Shown piece by piece: positions 15,637-24,567 of a stretch of 64,000 nt of DNA. Under the pieces are notes generated by a model. That model did not search any database. It saw nothing but the letters and a program-made list of their open reading frames with translations, and was not told the origin of the DNA. How positions within the stretch are numbered: the first letter of the stretch is position 1; each line of letters opens with the position of its first letter. Position numbers and translations under genes: made by a program. The stretch is from contig DIYJ01000004.1 of the NCBI GenBank assembly GCA_002428995.1, forward strand, positions 62,001-126,000, read 5' to 3'. This DNA is from Flavobacteriales bacterium UBA6057. GTDB taxonomy: Bacteria > Bacteroidota > Bacteroidia > Flavobacteriales_G > Salibacteraceae.

Positions 15637-16980
15637 ATGAGCCACATTGTGATCATCGGAAATGGAGTTGCAGGAACCACCTGCGCTCGCCACATCCGCA
15701 AAAGGAGTGATGCAGATCGAATCACAGTGGTTTCCGGAGAAACAGATCATTTCTTTTCGCGCACCGCACTCATGTATATCTACATGGGGCATATGAAGTA
15801 TGAGCACACCAAGCCCTACGAAGATTGGTTTTGGGAGAAGAACCGGATTGAGCTCAAGCGAGGTTGGGTGAAGGATATTGATACTTCTGGAAAGAAGCTC
15901 ACCTTCGATTCAGGAGAGGCGATGAGCTATGACAAGCTCGTATTGGCCTGCGGTAGCAAACCCAACAAATTTGGATGGCCAGGACAGGATTTGGACGGAG
16001 TACAAGGACTCTATTCATACCAAGATCTGGAACTCCTCGAAAAGAATACGCATCCACCCAAATCCAGGAACAACAGGGTGAAACGCGCTGTGTTGGTTGG
16101 TGGCGGATTGATTGGGGTTGAGCTCGCTGAGATGCTGTTCACCCGAAACATCGAGGTCACCTTTCTGGTGCGTGAATCAAAGTTTTGGGGTAATGTTTTG
16201 CCGAAGGAAGAAGGCGAGTTGGTTTCCCGACACATGAGAAAGCACCACGTAGACCTCCGGTTGGAAGAAGAGTTGGATGAAATCCTGCCGGACGAGCAGG
16301 GCAGGGTAAGAGCGGTGAAAACCAAGAACGGAGAAGAGATAGAATGTCAGTTTGTGGGACTGACGGCCGGGGTGAGTCCCAACATTGGATGGCTCAAGGA
16401 AACAGGCATCGCCCAGAAGCGGGGAATCCTGGTAAATGAATTCCTGGAAACAAACATCGAAGACGTATACGCGATTGGTGATTGCACCCAGTTTGAGACA
16501 CCCCCGGCAGGGGTAAGGCCGATGAATCAGGTTTGGTACACCGGCCGGATCATGGGAGAAACCCTGGCTCAAACACTAACCGGCAACAGAACAGCTTACC
16601 GCCCAGGTCCCTGGTTCAACTCAGCCAAGTTCTTTGATGTAGAATACCAAACCTATGGCGATGTCCTGGCGCGCATGCCTGAGCATGTTTCTCAGTTTTA
16701 TTGGGAACACCCTGATGGTGAGAAGTGCATCAAAATTCAGTTCGAAACCGCTACGGGAAAGTTTCTGGGCATCAACACATTTGGCATTCGCCTGCGCCAC
16801 GAAGTATTTGATCAATGGCTGAAGGACGGCAAGGATGTTCAGCACATTGTAAAGCACTTGCGACAGGCCAACTTCGATCCTGAATTCTATCGCAGTCACG
16901 AACACGAGATTGCCGAAAAATGGAACAAGGAGTTTCCAAACATGACCGTGTCTGTCAAAAAACGCTTCCTCGTATTCTAA
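15637..16980 (+). CDS. FAD/NAD(P)-dependent pyridine nucleotide-disulfide-type oxidoreductase
   Basis: 447 aa. FAD Rossmann motif IIGNGVAG near residues 6-13, NAD(P) motif GGGLIG at ~155-160, and the second FAD signature VYAIGDC at ~290. The fold is that of ferredoxin/rubredoxin reductases and NADH oxidases; there is no redox CxxC. It lies 33 bp upstream of a membrane iron-sulfur protein and probably passes electrons to or from it. Alternative: nitrite-reductase-type NADH oxidase. The physiological substrate is unknown. Confidence 0.88.
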   Translation: MSHIVIIGNGVAGTTCARHIRKRSDADRITVVSGETDHFFSRTALMYIYMGHMKYEHTKPYEDWFWEKNRIELKRGWVKDIDTSGKKLTFDSGEAMSYDKLVLACGSKPNKFGWPGQDLDGVQGLYSYQDLELLEKNTHPPKSRNNRVKRAVLVGGGLIGVELAEMLFTRNIEVTFLVRESKFWGNVLPKEEGELVSRHMRKHHVDLRLEEELDEILPDEQGRVRAVKTKNGEEIECQFVGLTAGVSPNIGWLKETGIAQKRGILVNEFLETNIEDVYAIGDCTQFETPPAGVRPMNQVWYTGRIMGETLAQTLTGNRTAYRPGPWFNSAKFFDVEYQTYGDVLARMPEHVSQFYWEHPDGEKCIKIQFETATGKFLGINTFGIRLRHEVFDQWLKDGKDVQHIVKHLRQANFDPEFYRSHEHEIAEKWNKEFPNMTVSVKKRFLVF

Positions 16981-17013
16981 TCAAACAACGCTGAAAACCT
17001 AGAATTACAACAC

Positions 17014-18588
17014 ATGAGAATCCTTCAATTTGCAGGTCTGGGACTTTTCTTAATCGCCTTTTTCACTTTCATCGGTTCGCTTTTCATGGGCGATTATCAG
17101 ATGACGGAAGCTGTCGCCAAAGAGGTGATCTCTGATGAGAATCACCAAGCGCTGTTGCTTCCTGAGCTCGCCCCGATGATCGATAAAACCTACGGAAACC
17201 AGTTCGCTTTTGCGAGCGATTTCCAATCCACCTTCGAACGTGTGAATCAAGCCTTCAAAGAGCAACAGCAATGGGACAAGGTGATCTATACGGATTATAC
17301 ATTCAGCATCGTGAAGGCGTCCAGCATCGGGTATGTAGCGGATCACGGTGGAAGACTATTCTTTCTCATCTTCATTTTAGGTCCTATCGGTGCTTTGCTC
17401 TACATCCTTCCCCAGTTGCAATTGCTTGGCCCCGCTGGTATCAAGAACCACCACGTGTTCCACGACAACGAAAAAAACCGGGGAATCATAGGTATTGCCA
17501 TCGGTACCTTCCTCATTCTCTTCTACATCTTTCTCTATTGGTTTGAGGAATACATCACCAATTGGACCTTGATTGTAGATCCGCTCAGCATGGCGATGAA
17601 CGGAGGAGCAGCCAGCCAATGGTTTCTCTATGGCTTCATGTACACGATCGCCATCATCGTGATGGGCATTCGCATGCTGATCAAGTATCGACACAACAAC
17701 TACCAGATGATCCGTACAGGATCTGTGATGTTCTTTCAAACAGCTTTTGCATTTACCATTCCGCAAGTGTTGGCAGCGATGTCATTGCCGGCCCCTGATA
17801 TGAAAAACATGTGGCCGCTCGACTATTCCTTCTTCTTCGATTATCGCCTCAACGAGATGGTGGAAGCAGGAACGATCGGCTTTTTCATGCTCGGCTGGGG
17901 AATTGCGCTCTTTGCGATTGGAGTTCCACTTTTCACTTACCTCTACGGGAAGCGCTGGTACTGCTCCTGGGTGTGTGGCTGTGGAGGTTTGGCCGAAACA
18001 CTTGGCGATCCTTTTCGACAGCAGAGCAGTAAGAAACTCAGCGCCTGGAAAATCGAGCGCTACCTGATTCACGGGGTGTTGGTGTTTGCCGTGTTGATGA
18101 CCAGCGCGGTGCTTTACACCTTTTTCACCGAAGAATCTCAGCTCTTCAACATCGGCTCCGTTTACGTTTCCAGCTTTGATGTTCGCGGATGGTATGGCTT
18201 TGCCATTGGTGCCGCTTTTGCCGGTGTGGTTGGAACAGGGTTTTATCCATTGATGGGAAACCGGGTATGGTGTCGTTTTGGATGTCCGTTGGCCGCTTAC
18301 CTCGGTTTGGTTCAGCGCTTTAAATCACGTTTCAGAATCACGACCAACGGTGGCCAGTGCATCAGCTGTGGCAATTGCTCCACTTACTGTGAAATGGGCA
18401 TCGATGTTCGCTGGTATGCACAGCGAGGACAGAATATTGTACGTTCTTCGTGTGTCGGTTGTGGCATTTGCTCAGCCGTATGTCCAAGAGGTGTCCTGAA
18501 GCTTGAGAACGGAGAAAACAATGACGCATCTCGTATGGAGGCGCCAGCGATCATTCTCGGGAATGAAGGAGTAACCTTGAATGTTTGA
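17014..18588 (+). CDS. Polytopic membrane 4Fe-4S protein (NapH/NosR-like)
   Basis: 524 aa. An N-terminal anchor helix (~5-25) is followed by about five further membrane helices (~114-133, 156-177, 205-223, 285-309, 352-370, 394-412). Redox motifs: Cys317/321/323 (CSWVCGC) and Cys420/424 (CRFGCP), typical of the NapH/NosR/RnfA-like family, plus two ferredoxin clusters at Cys449/452/455/459 and Cys480/483/486/490. It should carry electrons across or along the cytoplasmic membrane. With the preceding FAD oxidoreductase it forms a likely NAD(P)H-to-membrane electron relay. The final acceptor is not encoded nearby. Confidence 0.87.
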   Translation: MRILQFAGLGLFLIAFFTFIGSLFMGDYQMTEAVAKEVISDENHQALLLPELAPMIDKTYGNQFAFASDFQSTFERVNQAFKEQQQWDKVIYTDYTFSIVKASSIGYVADHGGRLFFLIFILGPIGALLYILPQLQLLGPAGIKNHHVFHDNEKNRGIIGIAIGTFLILFYIFLYWFEEYITNWTLIVDPLSMAMNGGAASQWFLYGFMYTIAIIVMGIRMLIKYRHNNYQMIRTGSVMFFQTAFAFTIPQVLAAMSLPAPDMKNMWPLDYSFFFDYRLNEMVEAGTIGFFMLGWGIALFAIGVPLFTYLYGKRWYCSWVCGCGGLAETLGDPFRQQSSKKLSAWKIERYLIHGVLVFAVLMTSAVLYTFFTEESQLFNIGSVYVSSFDVRGWYGFAIGAAFAGVVGTGFYPLMGNRVWCRFGCPLAAYLGLVQRFKSRFRITTNGGQCISCGNCSTYCEMGIDVRWYAQRGQNIVRSSCVGCGICSAVCPRGVLKLENGENNDASRMEAPAIILGNEGVTLNV

Positions 18589-18604
18589 TCATCAAAGAAC
18601 GTAC

Positions 18605-19225
18605 ATGAAAATTCAGCAGCTGAGGCCGCCAGCGCGGAGTTCAAATCAAGGAGGTGAGCCCTTCAAGTTCAAATATGGTTCATGGGGAGCAGGACTATTC
18701 TCGCTTTTGCTTTCACATTTCACACTTCAGGCTCAGGATCTGGATACCATTGACTGCGGCCCACACACCGATTTAAGGAAAGTGATTTCTTACCTGCCAG
18801 ACGAAATGATTCACTACCAGTGGATGCTCTATCCCAATGATGAGCTGCATTGTGAAGGCCGTCATATGAACGATGAAAAGCAGGGATGGTGGAAGTTCTA
18901 TTATGCTACCGGGGCACTGAAGGCCATTGGGGTTTACGAAAACGATTTAAGAGAGGGCTTTTGGAAGGCGTATCACCCGAATGGTGAACTCTCTACCAGC
19001 GGTGATTATGTGCACGGCAAGCGCAATGGCTACTGGTGGATGTTTGATAAAAGAGGTCAACTGACCGCTGAAGGCTGGTACATCGATGGTGAGATGTATG
19101 ACTGGTGGAAATTCTATGAAGACACTTATATGATCCAGGAAGGATCATTTACGGCCGGAACCAAAACTGGCTATTGGAAATCATACAACCAGGGGAATCT
19201 GGTATCCGTGAAAATCTACGAATGA
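18605..19225 (+). CDS. MORN/YwqK-like repeat protein
   Basis: 206 aa from ATG 18605. An ATG at 18581 in the same frame overlaps the previous gene by 8 nt and adds eight residues, so the start is uncertain. A hydrophobic segment (~32-44, AGLFSLLLSHFTLQAQ) suggests export despite the long basic N-terminus. The rest contains five tandem repeats of ~23 residues, of the form GWWKFYYATGALKAIGVYEN, as in MORN and YwqK proteins. No enzymatic function can be inferred. It is embedded between the iron-sulfur protein and two glycosyltransferases. Confidence 0.75.
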   Translation: MKIQQLRPPARSSNQGGEPFKFKYGSWGAGLFSLLLSHFTLQAQDLDTIDCGPHTDLRKVISYLPDEMIHYQWMLYPNDELHCEGRHMNDEKQGWWKFYYATGALKAIGVYENDLREGFWKAYHPNGELSTSGDYVHGKRNGYWWMFDKRGQLTAEGWYIDGEMYDWWKFYEDTYMIQEGSFTAGTKTGYWKSYNQGNLVSVKIYE

Positions 19226-19923
19226 ACCAAAGTCAGGCTTTTGTGGTGGATGTCGTGATTCCTGCATTCAACGAGGAAAACGCGATTGGAAATGTGCTTC
19301 GGGAAATCCCCGACTCGCTCGTTCGTGAGGTGATTGTTGTCGACAACAACTCTTCAGACCGCACGCAGGAGGAAGCCAGAAAGGGAGGCGCCACCGTGCT
19401 GGAGCAGCCAATTCAAGGTTATGGCGCTGCCTGCCAGAAAGGACTGGAATACATTGCTGCGAAGGAGGAGAAACCGGATATAGTGGTCTTCATTGATGCC
19501 GATTATTCCGACTACCCGGAGGAGATGATTGACCTGGTAAAACCAATTCAAGCAGAGGAAATGGACATGGTCATTGGTTCCCGGGCGCTGGGCGACCGAC
19601 AGAGCGGCTCCATGACTCCTCAGCAGGTCTTTGGAAACTGGCTTGCCACTTCCATGCTCCGGTGGATCTACGGCTACACATTTACCGACCTGGGGCCGTT
19701 TCGTGCCATTCGATACGATGCACTGCTGAAGATCGACATGCAGGATATGAATTACGGCTGGACAGTGGAGATGCAAATCAAAGCTGCCAAGCTGAAAATG
19801 AGATGTACAGAAATACCTGTGAAATACAGGGTCAGAATAGGGAAATCGAAGGTCAGCGGAACCCTGAAGGGCACCGTCATGGCTGGATATAAAATCATTG
19901 CAACTTTGCTGCGCTATGCTTGA
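19222..19923 (+). CDS. GT2 glycosyltransferase (polyprenyl-phosphate mannosyltransferase-like)
   Basis: 233 aa from ATG 19222, which overlaps the preceding stop by 4 nt (ATGA). The open frame extends 16 codons upstream, which would be out of keeping with the coupling. GT-A fold: VVIPAFNEENAI at the N-terminus, VVDNNSSDRT, and the metal-binding DAD in VVFIDADYSDYPEE. There is no membrane helix. It resembles DPM1-type synthases, which charge a lipid carrier with a sugar. The next gene overlaps its end by 8 nt. Confidence 0.87.
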   Translation: MNQSQAFVVDVVIPAFNEENAIGNVLREIPDSLVREVIVVDNNSSDRTQEEARKGGATVLEQPIQGYGAACQKGLEYIAAKEEKPDIVVFIDADYSDYPEEMIDLVKPIQAEEMDMVIGSRALGDRQSGSMTPQQVFGNWLATSMLRWIYGYTFTDLGPFRAIRYDALLKIDMQDMNYGWTVEMQIKAAKLKMRCTEIPVKYRVRIGKSKVSGTLKGTVMAGYKIIATLLRYA

Positions 19924-21400
19924 ATGGAACCTTTATTGGTGGGAGATTACAATCCTGGGACTTTATTTTGGATTGCTCCTTTTCATCTTCTTTTACAGCC
20001 TTACGCAACTGAACCTCGTGTGGAAATATTCACGCTCTCGACAGGAGGATGCGAAAACACCTGAAGCTCCAGAGGAGTGGCCGATGGTGACGGTGCAGCT
20101 GCCCATTTTCAATGAGAAGTATGTGGCGAAGCGCCTGATTGATTGTGTGGCTGTCCTGGATTATCCGCAGGACAAGCTGCAAATCCAGGTGTTGGATGAC
20201 AGCACGGATGAAACGTTGGAGATCAGCCGGAAAGCGGCCCGTCACTGGCAGGAGATGGGACTGGATATTGAAGTGGTGAACCGAACAGACCGAAGCGGCT
20301 TCAAGGCAGGTGCACTGGCCTACGGGCTCAATCAGGCCAAAGGAGACTACATCGCCATTTTTGACGCGGACTTTGTACCCGATCCGGCCTTTCTGAAGAA
20401 AACGGTTCCTCACTTCCAGGATGAAAAGGTAGGTGTGGTGCAAACACGCTGGGAACACCTCAACAGCGACTACAGCACGCTCACTACGCTCCAGGCATTT
20501 GGTCTTGATGCGCACTTCACCGTAGAGCAAGGTGGGCGAAACGCGGCTGGTTTTTTCATCAACTTCAACGGAACAGCAGGTATCTGGAGGAAAGAAACCA
20601 TCGAAGATGCCGGAGGCTGGAGTAGCGACACACTCACTGAAGACCTGGACCTCAGCTATCGGGCGCAGCTCAGAGGCTGGCAGTTTGTATTCCGGGAGGA
20701 TATTGGTTCGCCTGCGGAGCTGCCAGCTGCCATCAACGCATTGAAAACACAGCAGTTTCGATGGACCAAGGGAGCAGCTGAATGCACCATGAAGAACCTC
20801 GGGAAAGTTTGGCGCGCCAAAGGACTTTCACTGGATACCAAGATTCACGCACTCTTCCACCTGATGAATTCCTTCATTTTCATCTGTGTGATGGGAACAG
20901 CGCTGCTCAGCGTGCCAATGCTGTTCATCAAGGAGAAGATTGGCCAGGACTCGCTGATACTCGCTGCCGGTTCGCTCTTCCTGTTCAGCCTTGGTTTTTT
21001 GATCGCTTTCTATTGGGTCGCTTTCCGGGCCATGAATCCCGGTAAAGGCTTTTTCGGTTTCCTCGGCAAGTTCTTCCTATTCCTGTCTGTAAGCATGGGA
21101 TTGAGTTTGCACAATGCCATCGCGGTGGTAGAAGGCTACATCGGGCGCAAAACTCCTTTCATTCGAACGCCTAAGTTCAACATCGTAGAGAAAAGAGGAG
21201 GCTGGAAAGGCAATGTTTACCTCGGGCACTCGCTCAACGCCATGACCCTGATGGAACTCTCGTTGGCAGGGTATTTCGCGTTTGCGATCTGGCAGGGCAT
21301 TCGATTCCAGGATTTTGGACTCATGCCGTTTCACATTCTGTTGTGCGCAGGTTTCGCCTTTGTAGGCTGGCTCAGTGTCAAGCAAGCTTTTGTGAGGTAA
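19916..21400 (+). CDS. Membrane GT2 glycosyltransferase, cellulose-synthase-like
   Basis: 494 aa from ATG 19916, which overlaps the upstream gene by 8 nt. N-terminal membrane helix (~9-33). The catalytic GT-A domain has LDDSTDET, FDADFVP, TEDLDLSYR and the processive-type QQFRW motif. At least four C-terminal helices follow (~315-345, 355-375, 385-410, 455-490). By family it transfers sugars from a nucleotide donor while extruding product or acting on a lipid. The run oxidoreductase/FeS protein/MORN protein/GT2/GT2 has tight spacing and is likely one operon, ended by the hairpin at 21415. Confidence 0.88.
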   Translation: MLEWNLYWWEITILGLYFGLLLFIFFYSLTQLNLVWKYSRSRQEDAKTPEAPEEWPMVTVQLPIFNEKYVAKRLIDCVAVLDYPQDKLQIQVLDDSTDETLEISRKAARHWQEMGLDIEVVNRTDRSGFKAGALAYGLNQAKGDYIAIFDADFVPDPAFLKKTVPHFQDEKVGVVQTRWEHLNSDYSTLTTLQAFGLDAHFTVEQGGRNAAGFFINFNGTAGIWRKETIEDAGGWSSDTLTEDLDLSYRAQLRGWQFVFREDIGSPAELPAAINALKTQQFRWTKGAAECTMKNLGKVWRAKGLSLDTKIHALFHLMNSFIFICVMGTALLSVPMLFIKEKIGQDSLILAAGSLFLFSLGFLIAFYWVAFRAMNPGKGFFGFLGKFFLFLSVSMGLSLHNAIAVVEGYIGRKTPFIRTPKFNIVEKRGGWKGNVYLGHSLNAMTLMELSLAGYFAFAIWQGIRFQDFGLMPFHILLCAGFAFVGWLSVKQAFVR

Positions 21401-21414
21401 TCAGATAATTAGGA

Positions 21415-21501
21415 AATCAGATAATCAGATGATTAGGTCATCAGATAATGGCTTCCAAGAATCTTTGTCCTTGAATCATCTAATCAACTGATTATCTGAT
21501 T
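21415..21501. terminator. Long imperfect inverted repeat between convergent genes
   Basis: The 27-nt arms 21415-21441 and 21475-21501 match at 24 of 27 positions around a 33-nt loop. Arms are built from short ATCAGATAAT-like repeats. The position between a plus-strand and a minus-strand gene end suggests a bidirectional terminator, though there is no strong T-run. Confidence 0.55.
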
Positions 21502-21517
21502 GTCTGATCAAAAAAAA

Positions 21518-21988
21518 TCAATTCACCTGAATCAGCTTCACATCAAAGATCAGGACTGAATTGGCCGGGATATCCCCCACGCTTTCGCTTCCATAGCCTA
21601 AGGCAGAAGGGATGAGCAACAAACCTGATCCACCTTCGCCAAACAGCGGAATTCCTTCTTGCCATCCCGGGATCACACCGCCTAAGGAAAACGTAGATCC
21701 GCCTGCAGGACTTTGATCGAACACGGTACCGTCAGTGAGGAAACCTCGGTATTCTACGGTCACCGTTGAGTTGCTGTTGGGCTGAACGTTGTTACCCGGG
21801 TTTTCGATGACGTAGTACAACCCTGATCCTGTGGGTTGAGCATTCAGATTGTTATCTGCGATATAGGCCACGATGGTTTCTTCATCTTCCCGAGCCTGTT
21901 CTTCTGAGGTTTTAGGCTTCTTGCATGAGCCAAGAACGAGGGTAAGCATCGCGAGTAGCGAGATAGAGAACGTCAGCCTTCTGTGCAT
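21518..21988 (-). CDS. FKBP-type peptidyl-prolyl isomerase lipoprotein
   Basis: 156 aa from ATG 21988; the longer frame adds nine residues before the signal peptide. Lipoprotein signal MHRRLTFSISLLAMLTLVLG with Cys in the lipobox LGSC. The FKBP domain (~60-156) shows VTVEYRGFLTDGTVFD, VIPGWQEGI, LLIPSALGYG and IPANSVLIFDVKL. It should assist folding of periplasmic or outer-membrane proteins; similar lipoprotein FKBPs accompany gliding and secretion machinery in this phylum. Confidence 0.92.
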   Translation of the reverse strand: MHRRLTFSISLLAMLTLVLGSCKKPKTSEEQAREDEETIVAYIADNNLNAQPTGSGLYYVIENPGNNVQPNSNSTVTVEYRGFLTDGTVFDQSPAGGSTFSLGGVIPGWQEGIPLFGEGGSGLLLIPSALGYGSESVGDIPANSVLIFDVKLIQVN

Positions 21989-22047
21989 AGTCACAAAGTT
22001 AGCAGAGAAGAGCATGGGAATGAGTGGAGGCTTGAGACCGAAGGACT

Positions 22048-22767
22048 CTAAAGTGTCCTCGGGGTTCTGAATCGCTGATTTTCCGGAGGTGAAGCTTTCA
22101 AACTTGGAAACGGAAGGCAGAACCTTAAACTCAGGCCCAGCATACTTCCTCCTTGTACCATCGTGGAGCTGAAGTCGTTAATGTCCACAAACGTTAAGTG
22201 TTGGCGTCTGATACCGTAGCGGTAGAAGATGCTCCATTCGACCTGCCAATTCCGCTCGGAATCATTGATGGACCAGCTGAAGGTATTTCTGGTTCCAAAA
22301 TCAGCCCGCACAAAAGGGGTATAAGCGCTTGTCCTACCGGGCCGCACATGGTAGTTGTCCGTTGGGTCTGCAATACTTGCGGTATAGCCAAATTGCATGC
22401 TTCCACCCAATCTCACAAATGGATTGTTCCCCCGTCTGGTGATCCAGGAATACTGTACAGACGACCCAACATGCATAGCGGCAAAATGGGTGATCTGATA
22501 CCGTAGCAGGAGGCTATTGTACAAAACGTGGAACGTCAGCCCTGACTGAATTTCTACGGTCCAATGCTCACCTAAGTCTCTGGTAACAAAACCTGCGAAC
22601 GAAAACGAAGGATATACATCCGTATCCCAGAAGACCATGCTGTCTGGTATGTTTGGAAATGTAACCCCGGAATTGATTTCGCCACCCCATGAGTATTGCT
22701 CCAGCAGCTGAGCATGTGTAGCCGTGCACAGTAGCAAACCTATGAATAGAGTGAACGCGTACCTCAT
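22048..22767 (-). CDS. Outer-membrane beta-barrel-like protein (paralogue A)
   Basis: 239 aa. Signal peptide MRYAFTLFIGLLLCTATHAQ. The mature part has regular amphipathic strands with aromatic girdles (e.g. FVRLGGSMQFGYTAS, SMLGLSLRF), typical of small outer-membrane barrels. The last residues form a soluble tail ending RTPRTL. It is paralogous to the next gene upstream, with matching GVTFPN/GTSFPN motif, G-S-MLGL/G-S-IMGLAIR strand and identical TPRTL tail. Function unknown. Confidence 0.72.
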   Translation of the reverse strand: MRYAFTLFIGLLLCTATHAQLLEQYSWGGEINSGVTFPNIPDSMVFWDTDVYPSFSFAGFVTRDLGEHWTVEIQSGLTFHVLYNSLLLRYQITHFAAMHVGSSVQYSWITRRGNNPFVRLGGSMQFGYTASIADPTDNYHVRPGRTSAYTPFVRADFGTRNTFSWSINDSERNWQVEWSIFYRYGIRRQHLTFVDINDFSSTMVQGGSMLGLSLRFCLPFPSLKASPPENQRFRTPRTL

Positions 22768-22837
22768 TACCTGGAAGTACGAAACCTGCTGGAGGAGTGC
22801 TTGCTTTGATCGGAAATAATAGCTCAGGGCTTCTTGA

Positions 22838-23575
22838 TTAAAGTGTTCGTGGAGTGTGAAAGCGGGAAGGTAGAGTCTCTTCAGGTGCCTGAAACCGCTC
22901 TTTACCCCTTGGTAATACTATTCGGATTGCCAGCCCCATGATGCTTCCGCGGGGCCGAATGGTGACGCTGCGATCTCCGGTCACAAATCTGACTTTGCCG
23001 AGGCGATTGACATTGTGACGGTAAAAGGCGCTGAGCTCGTAGGCCAGCCATTGTCCACCGACTTTCTTCGGTAAGCGAACATTTTTCCGGAAGCCAGCGT
23101 CTGCGCGGCCAAACACATAAAACTGATCTTCTCCCTCGATGTAAACCGTATACGTACTGTGCTGACTCACCAGGGTTTGAGTATATCCAAGCTGGGCCCC
23201 CGGTGAGAATCGGAGGAATGTTTCCTTGTCCGATTTGACCTTCCGGTGGTATTCCATGCCAGCCATCAGGTGTGGCGAGGCAAAGTCCAGAACATAGCTT
23301 TCAACAGGCGATTTGTTTACGAGTACGTAAGCCGTAATTCCTCCTGCTACTTCTATCGACAAATGCTTCGTCATGCGCTTGCTCAGAAAGGCGGAGAAAG
23401 CTCCGGCAGGGTAGATGCCTGCGCGCCAATCATGCTGACCTGCCGGAAAGTTTGGAAAGGAAGTTCCACCAGTCACCTCCAGTCCCCACGTGTGTTTGTT
23501 TTTCATCACTGTTGGCTGTGCCTTTGCGGCCAACCAGCAAAACAAGAAGAGTAAAAGTGGGGCGATACCTTTCAA
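22838..23575 (-). CDS. Outer-membrane beta-barrel-like protein (paralogue B)
   Basis: 245 aa. Signal peptide MKGIAPLLLFLFCWLAAKAQ, then a barrel-like strand pattern. Paralogue of the gene 70 bp downstream: both share the GG-TFPN region near residue 35, the central LGYTQ/FGYTA strand, the final G-S-MGL strand and the terminal RF-TPRTL. Overall identity is low, so the duplication is old. The two genes probably form one transcript. Ligand or partner unknown. Confidence 0.72.
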   Translation of the reverse strand: MKGIAPLLLFLFCWLAAKAQPTVMKNKHTWGLEVTGGTSFPNFPAGQHDWRAGIYPAGAFSAFLSKRMTKHLSIEVAGGITAYVLVNKSPVESYVLDFASPHLMAGMEYHRKVKSDKETFLRFSPGAQLGYTQTLVSQHSTYTVYIEGEDQFYVFGRADAGFRKNVRLPKKVGGQWLAYELSAFYRHNVNRLGKVRFVTGDRSVTIRPRGSIMGLAIRIVLPRGKERFQAPEETLPSRFHTPRTL

Positions 23576-23707
23576 GCAAATAGGTGATTTGTGGTGCAGA
23601 ACGCAGAAATCTCTTAGATCGTGCCCAAGATTTTACTCTTCTCTTCCAACAAGATTGATGGGGCCGAGTAGCTTCCATTTCACGTTTAGCACATTTCTGA
23701 AAATTTA

Positions 23708-23757
23708 TTTGGAACAATCATTCCATTATCTACATTCACATTCGGAACGATTGTTCC
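23708..23757 (+). promoter_or_regulatory. Promoter with two TetR-type operators
   Basis: Two similar near-palindromes, GGAACAATCATTCC (23711-23724) and GGAACGATTGTTCC (23744-23757), start 33 bp apart, about three helical turns. A possible -33 TTTG (23708-23711) overlaps the first and a weak -7 TACATTCA (23731-23738) lies between them. The TetR repressor encoded as second gene of this operon is the obvious ligand. Confidence 0.65.
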
Positions 23758-23791
23758 AAAACAAATCAATCAACTCAAAAAACAAACACAA

Positions 23792-24541
23792 ATGAGTAAA
23801 CTGAATGGAAAAGTGGCCGTGATCACCGGAGCCACAAGCGGAATGGGACTGGAAACCGCAAAACTGTTCCTGAATGAAGGTGCTAAAGTTGTGCTGACCG
23901 GCCGAAGCGATGAGAAGCTGAAAGCGGTCGAGTCTGAACTCTCAGGTGACTACCTTTTGGTGGCTGCGGAGGCTTCAAGTTCGGCTGACAGTAAAATGCT
24001 GATCGACAAAACGGTAGCGGCCTTTGGCAAAATTGACATCATGTTTCTGAATGCGGGAATCTTCCGAATGGAGCAGACAGGAACCCTGACAGAGGAGATT
24101 TTTGACGAAGTCTACAATGTTAACGTGAAGGGGCCATTGTTTACCGTGAATGCCGCTACTGAGCACCTGAATGAAGGAGCGAGCATCATCTTCAACACTT
24201 CGGTTACCAACGTGAAGGGCTTCCCGGGAATGGCTGCCTATGGATCCAGCAAGGCGGCCTTGCGCTCGATTACGCGCTCACTGGCGGCAGAATTTGGGAG
24301 CAGGGGAGTTCGTGTGAATGCGATCAGCCCGGGGCCAATCGACACACCGATCTACGGTAAGCACAACGTACCGCAGGAGCACATCAATGAAATGGCGGGC
24401 AGCTTTCCTTCCATGGTGACACTGGGACGTTTTGGCAATTCTTCAGAGATTGCAACCGTAGCACTCTTTCTCGCCAGTCAGGACAGCAGCTATATCACCG
24501 GAGCTGAGATTCCCGTGGATGGAGGGTTTGCTCAAACCTAA
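23792..24541 (+). CDS. Short-chain dehydrogenase/reductase
   Basis: 249 aa classical SDR. Cofactor loop TGATSGMG (12-19), NAG at 87-89, catalytic Ser137 (NTSVTN), Tyr150 and Lys154 (YGSSKAA), and the C-terminal signature ITGAEIPVDGG. Arg38 after the second strand (TGRSDEK) suggests NADP(H). The substrate cannot be told from sequence. It is the first gene of a two-gene operon with a TetR regulator 26 bp downstream and carries paired operators in its promoter, a layout common for inducible detoxification reductases. Confidence 0.9.
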   Translation: MSKLNGKVAVITGATSGMGLETAKLFLNEGAKVVLTGRSDEKLKAVESELSGDYLLVAAEASSSADSKMLIDKTVAAFGKIDIMFLNAGIFRMEQTGTLTEEIFDEVYNVNVKGPLFTVNAATEHLNEGASIIFNTSVTNVKGFPGMAAYGSSKAALRSITRSLAAEFGSRGVRVNAISPGPIDTPIYGKHNVPQEHINEMAGSFPSMVTLGRFGNSSEIATVALFLASQDSSYITGAEIPVDGGFAQT

Positions 24542-24567
24542 AACCCGCTTTTTACGAACTTCGCAGG

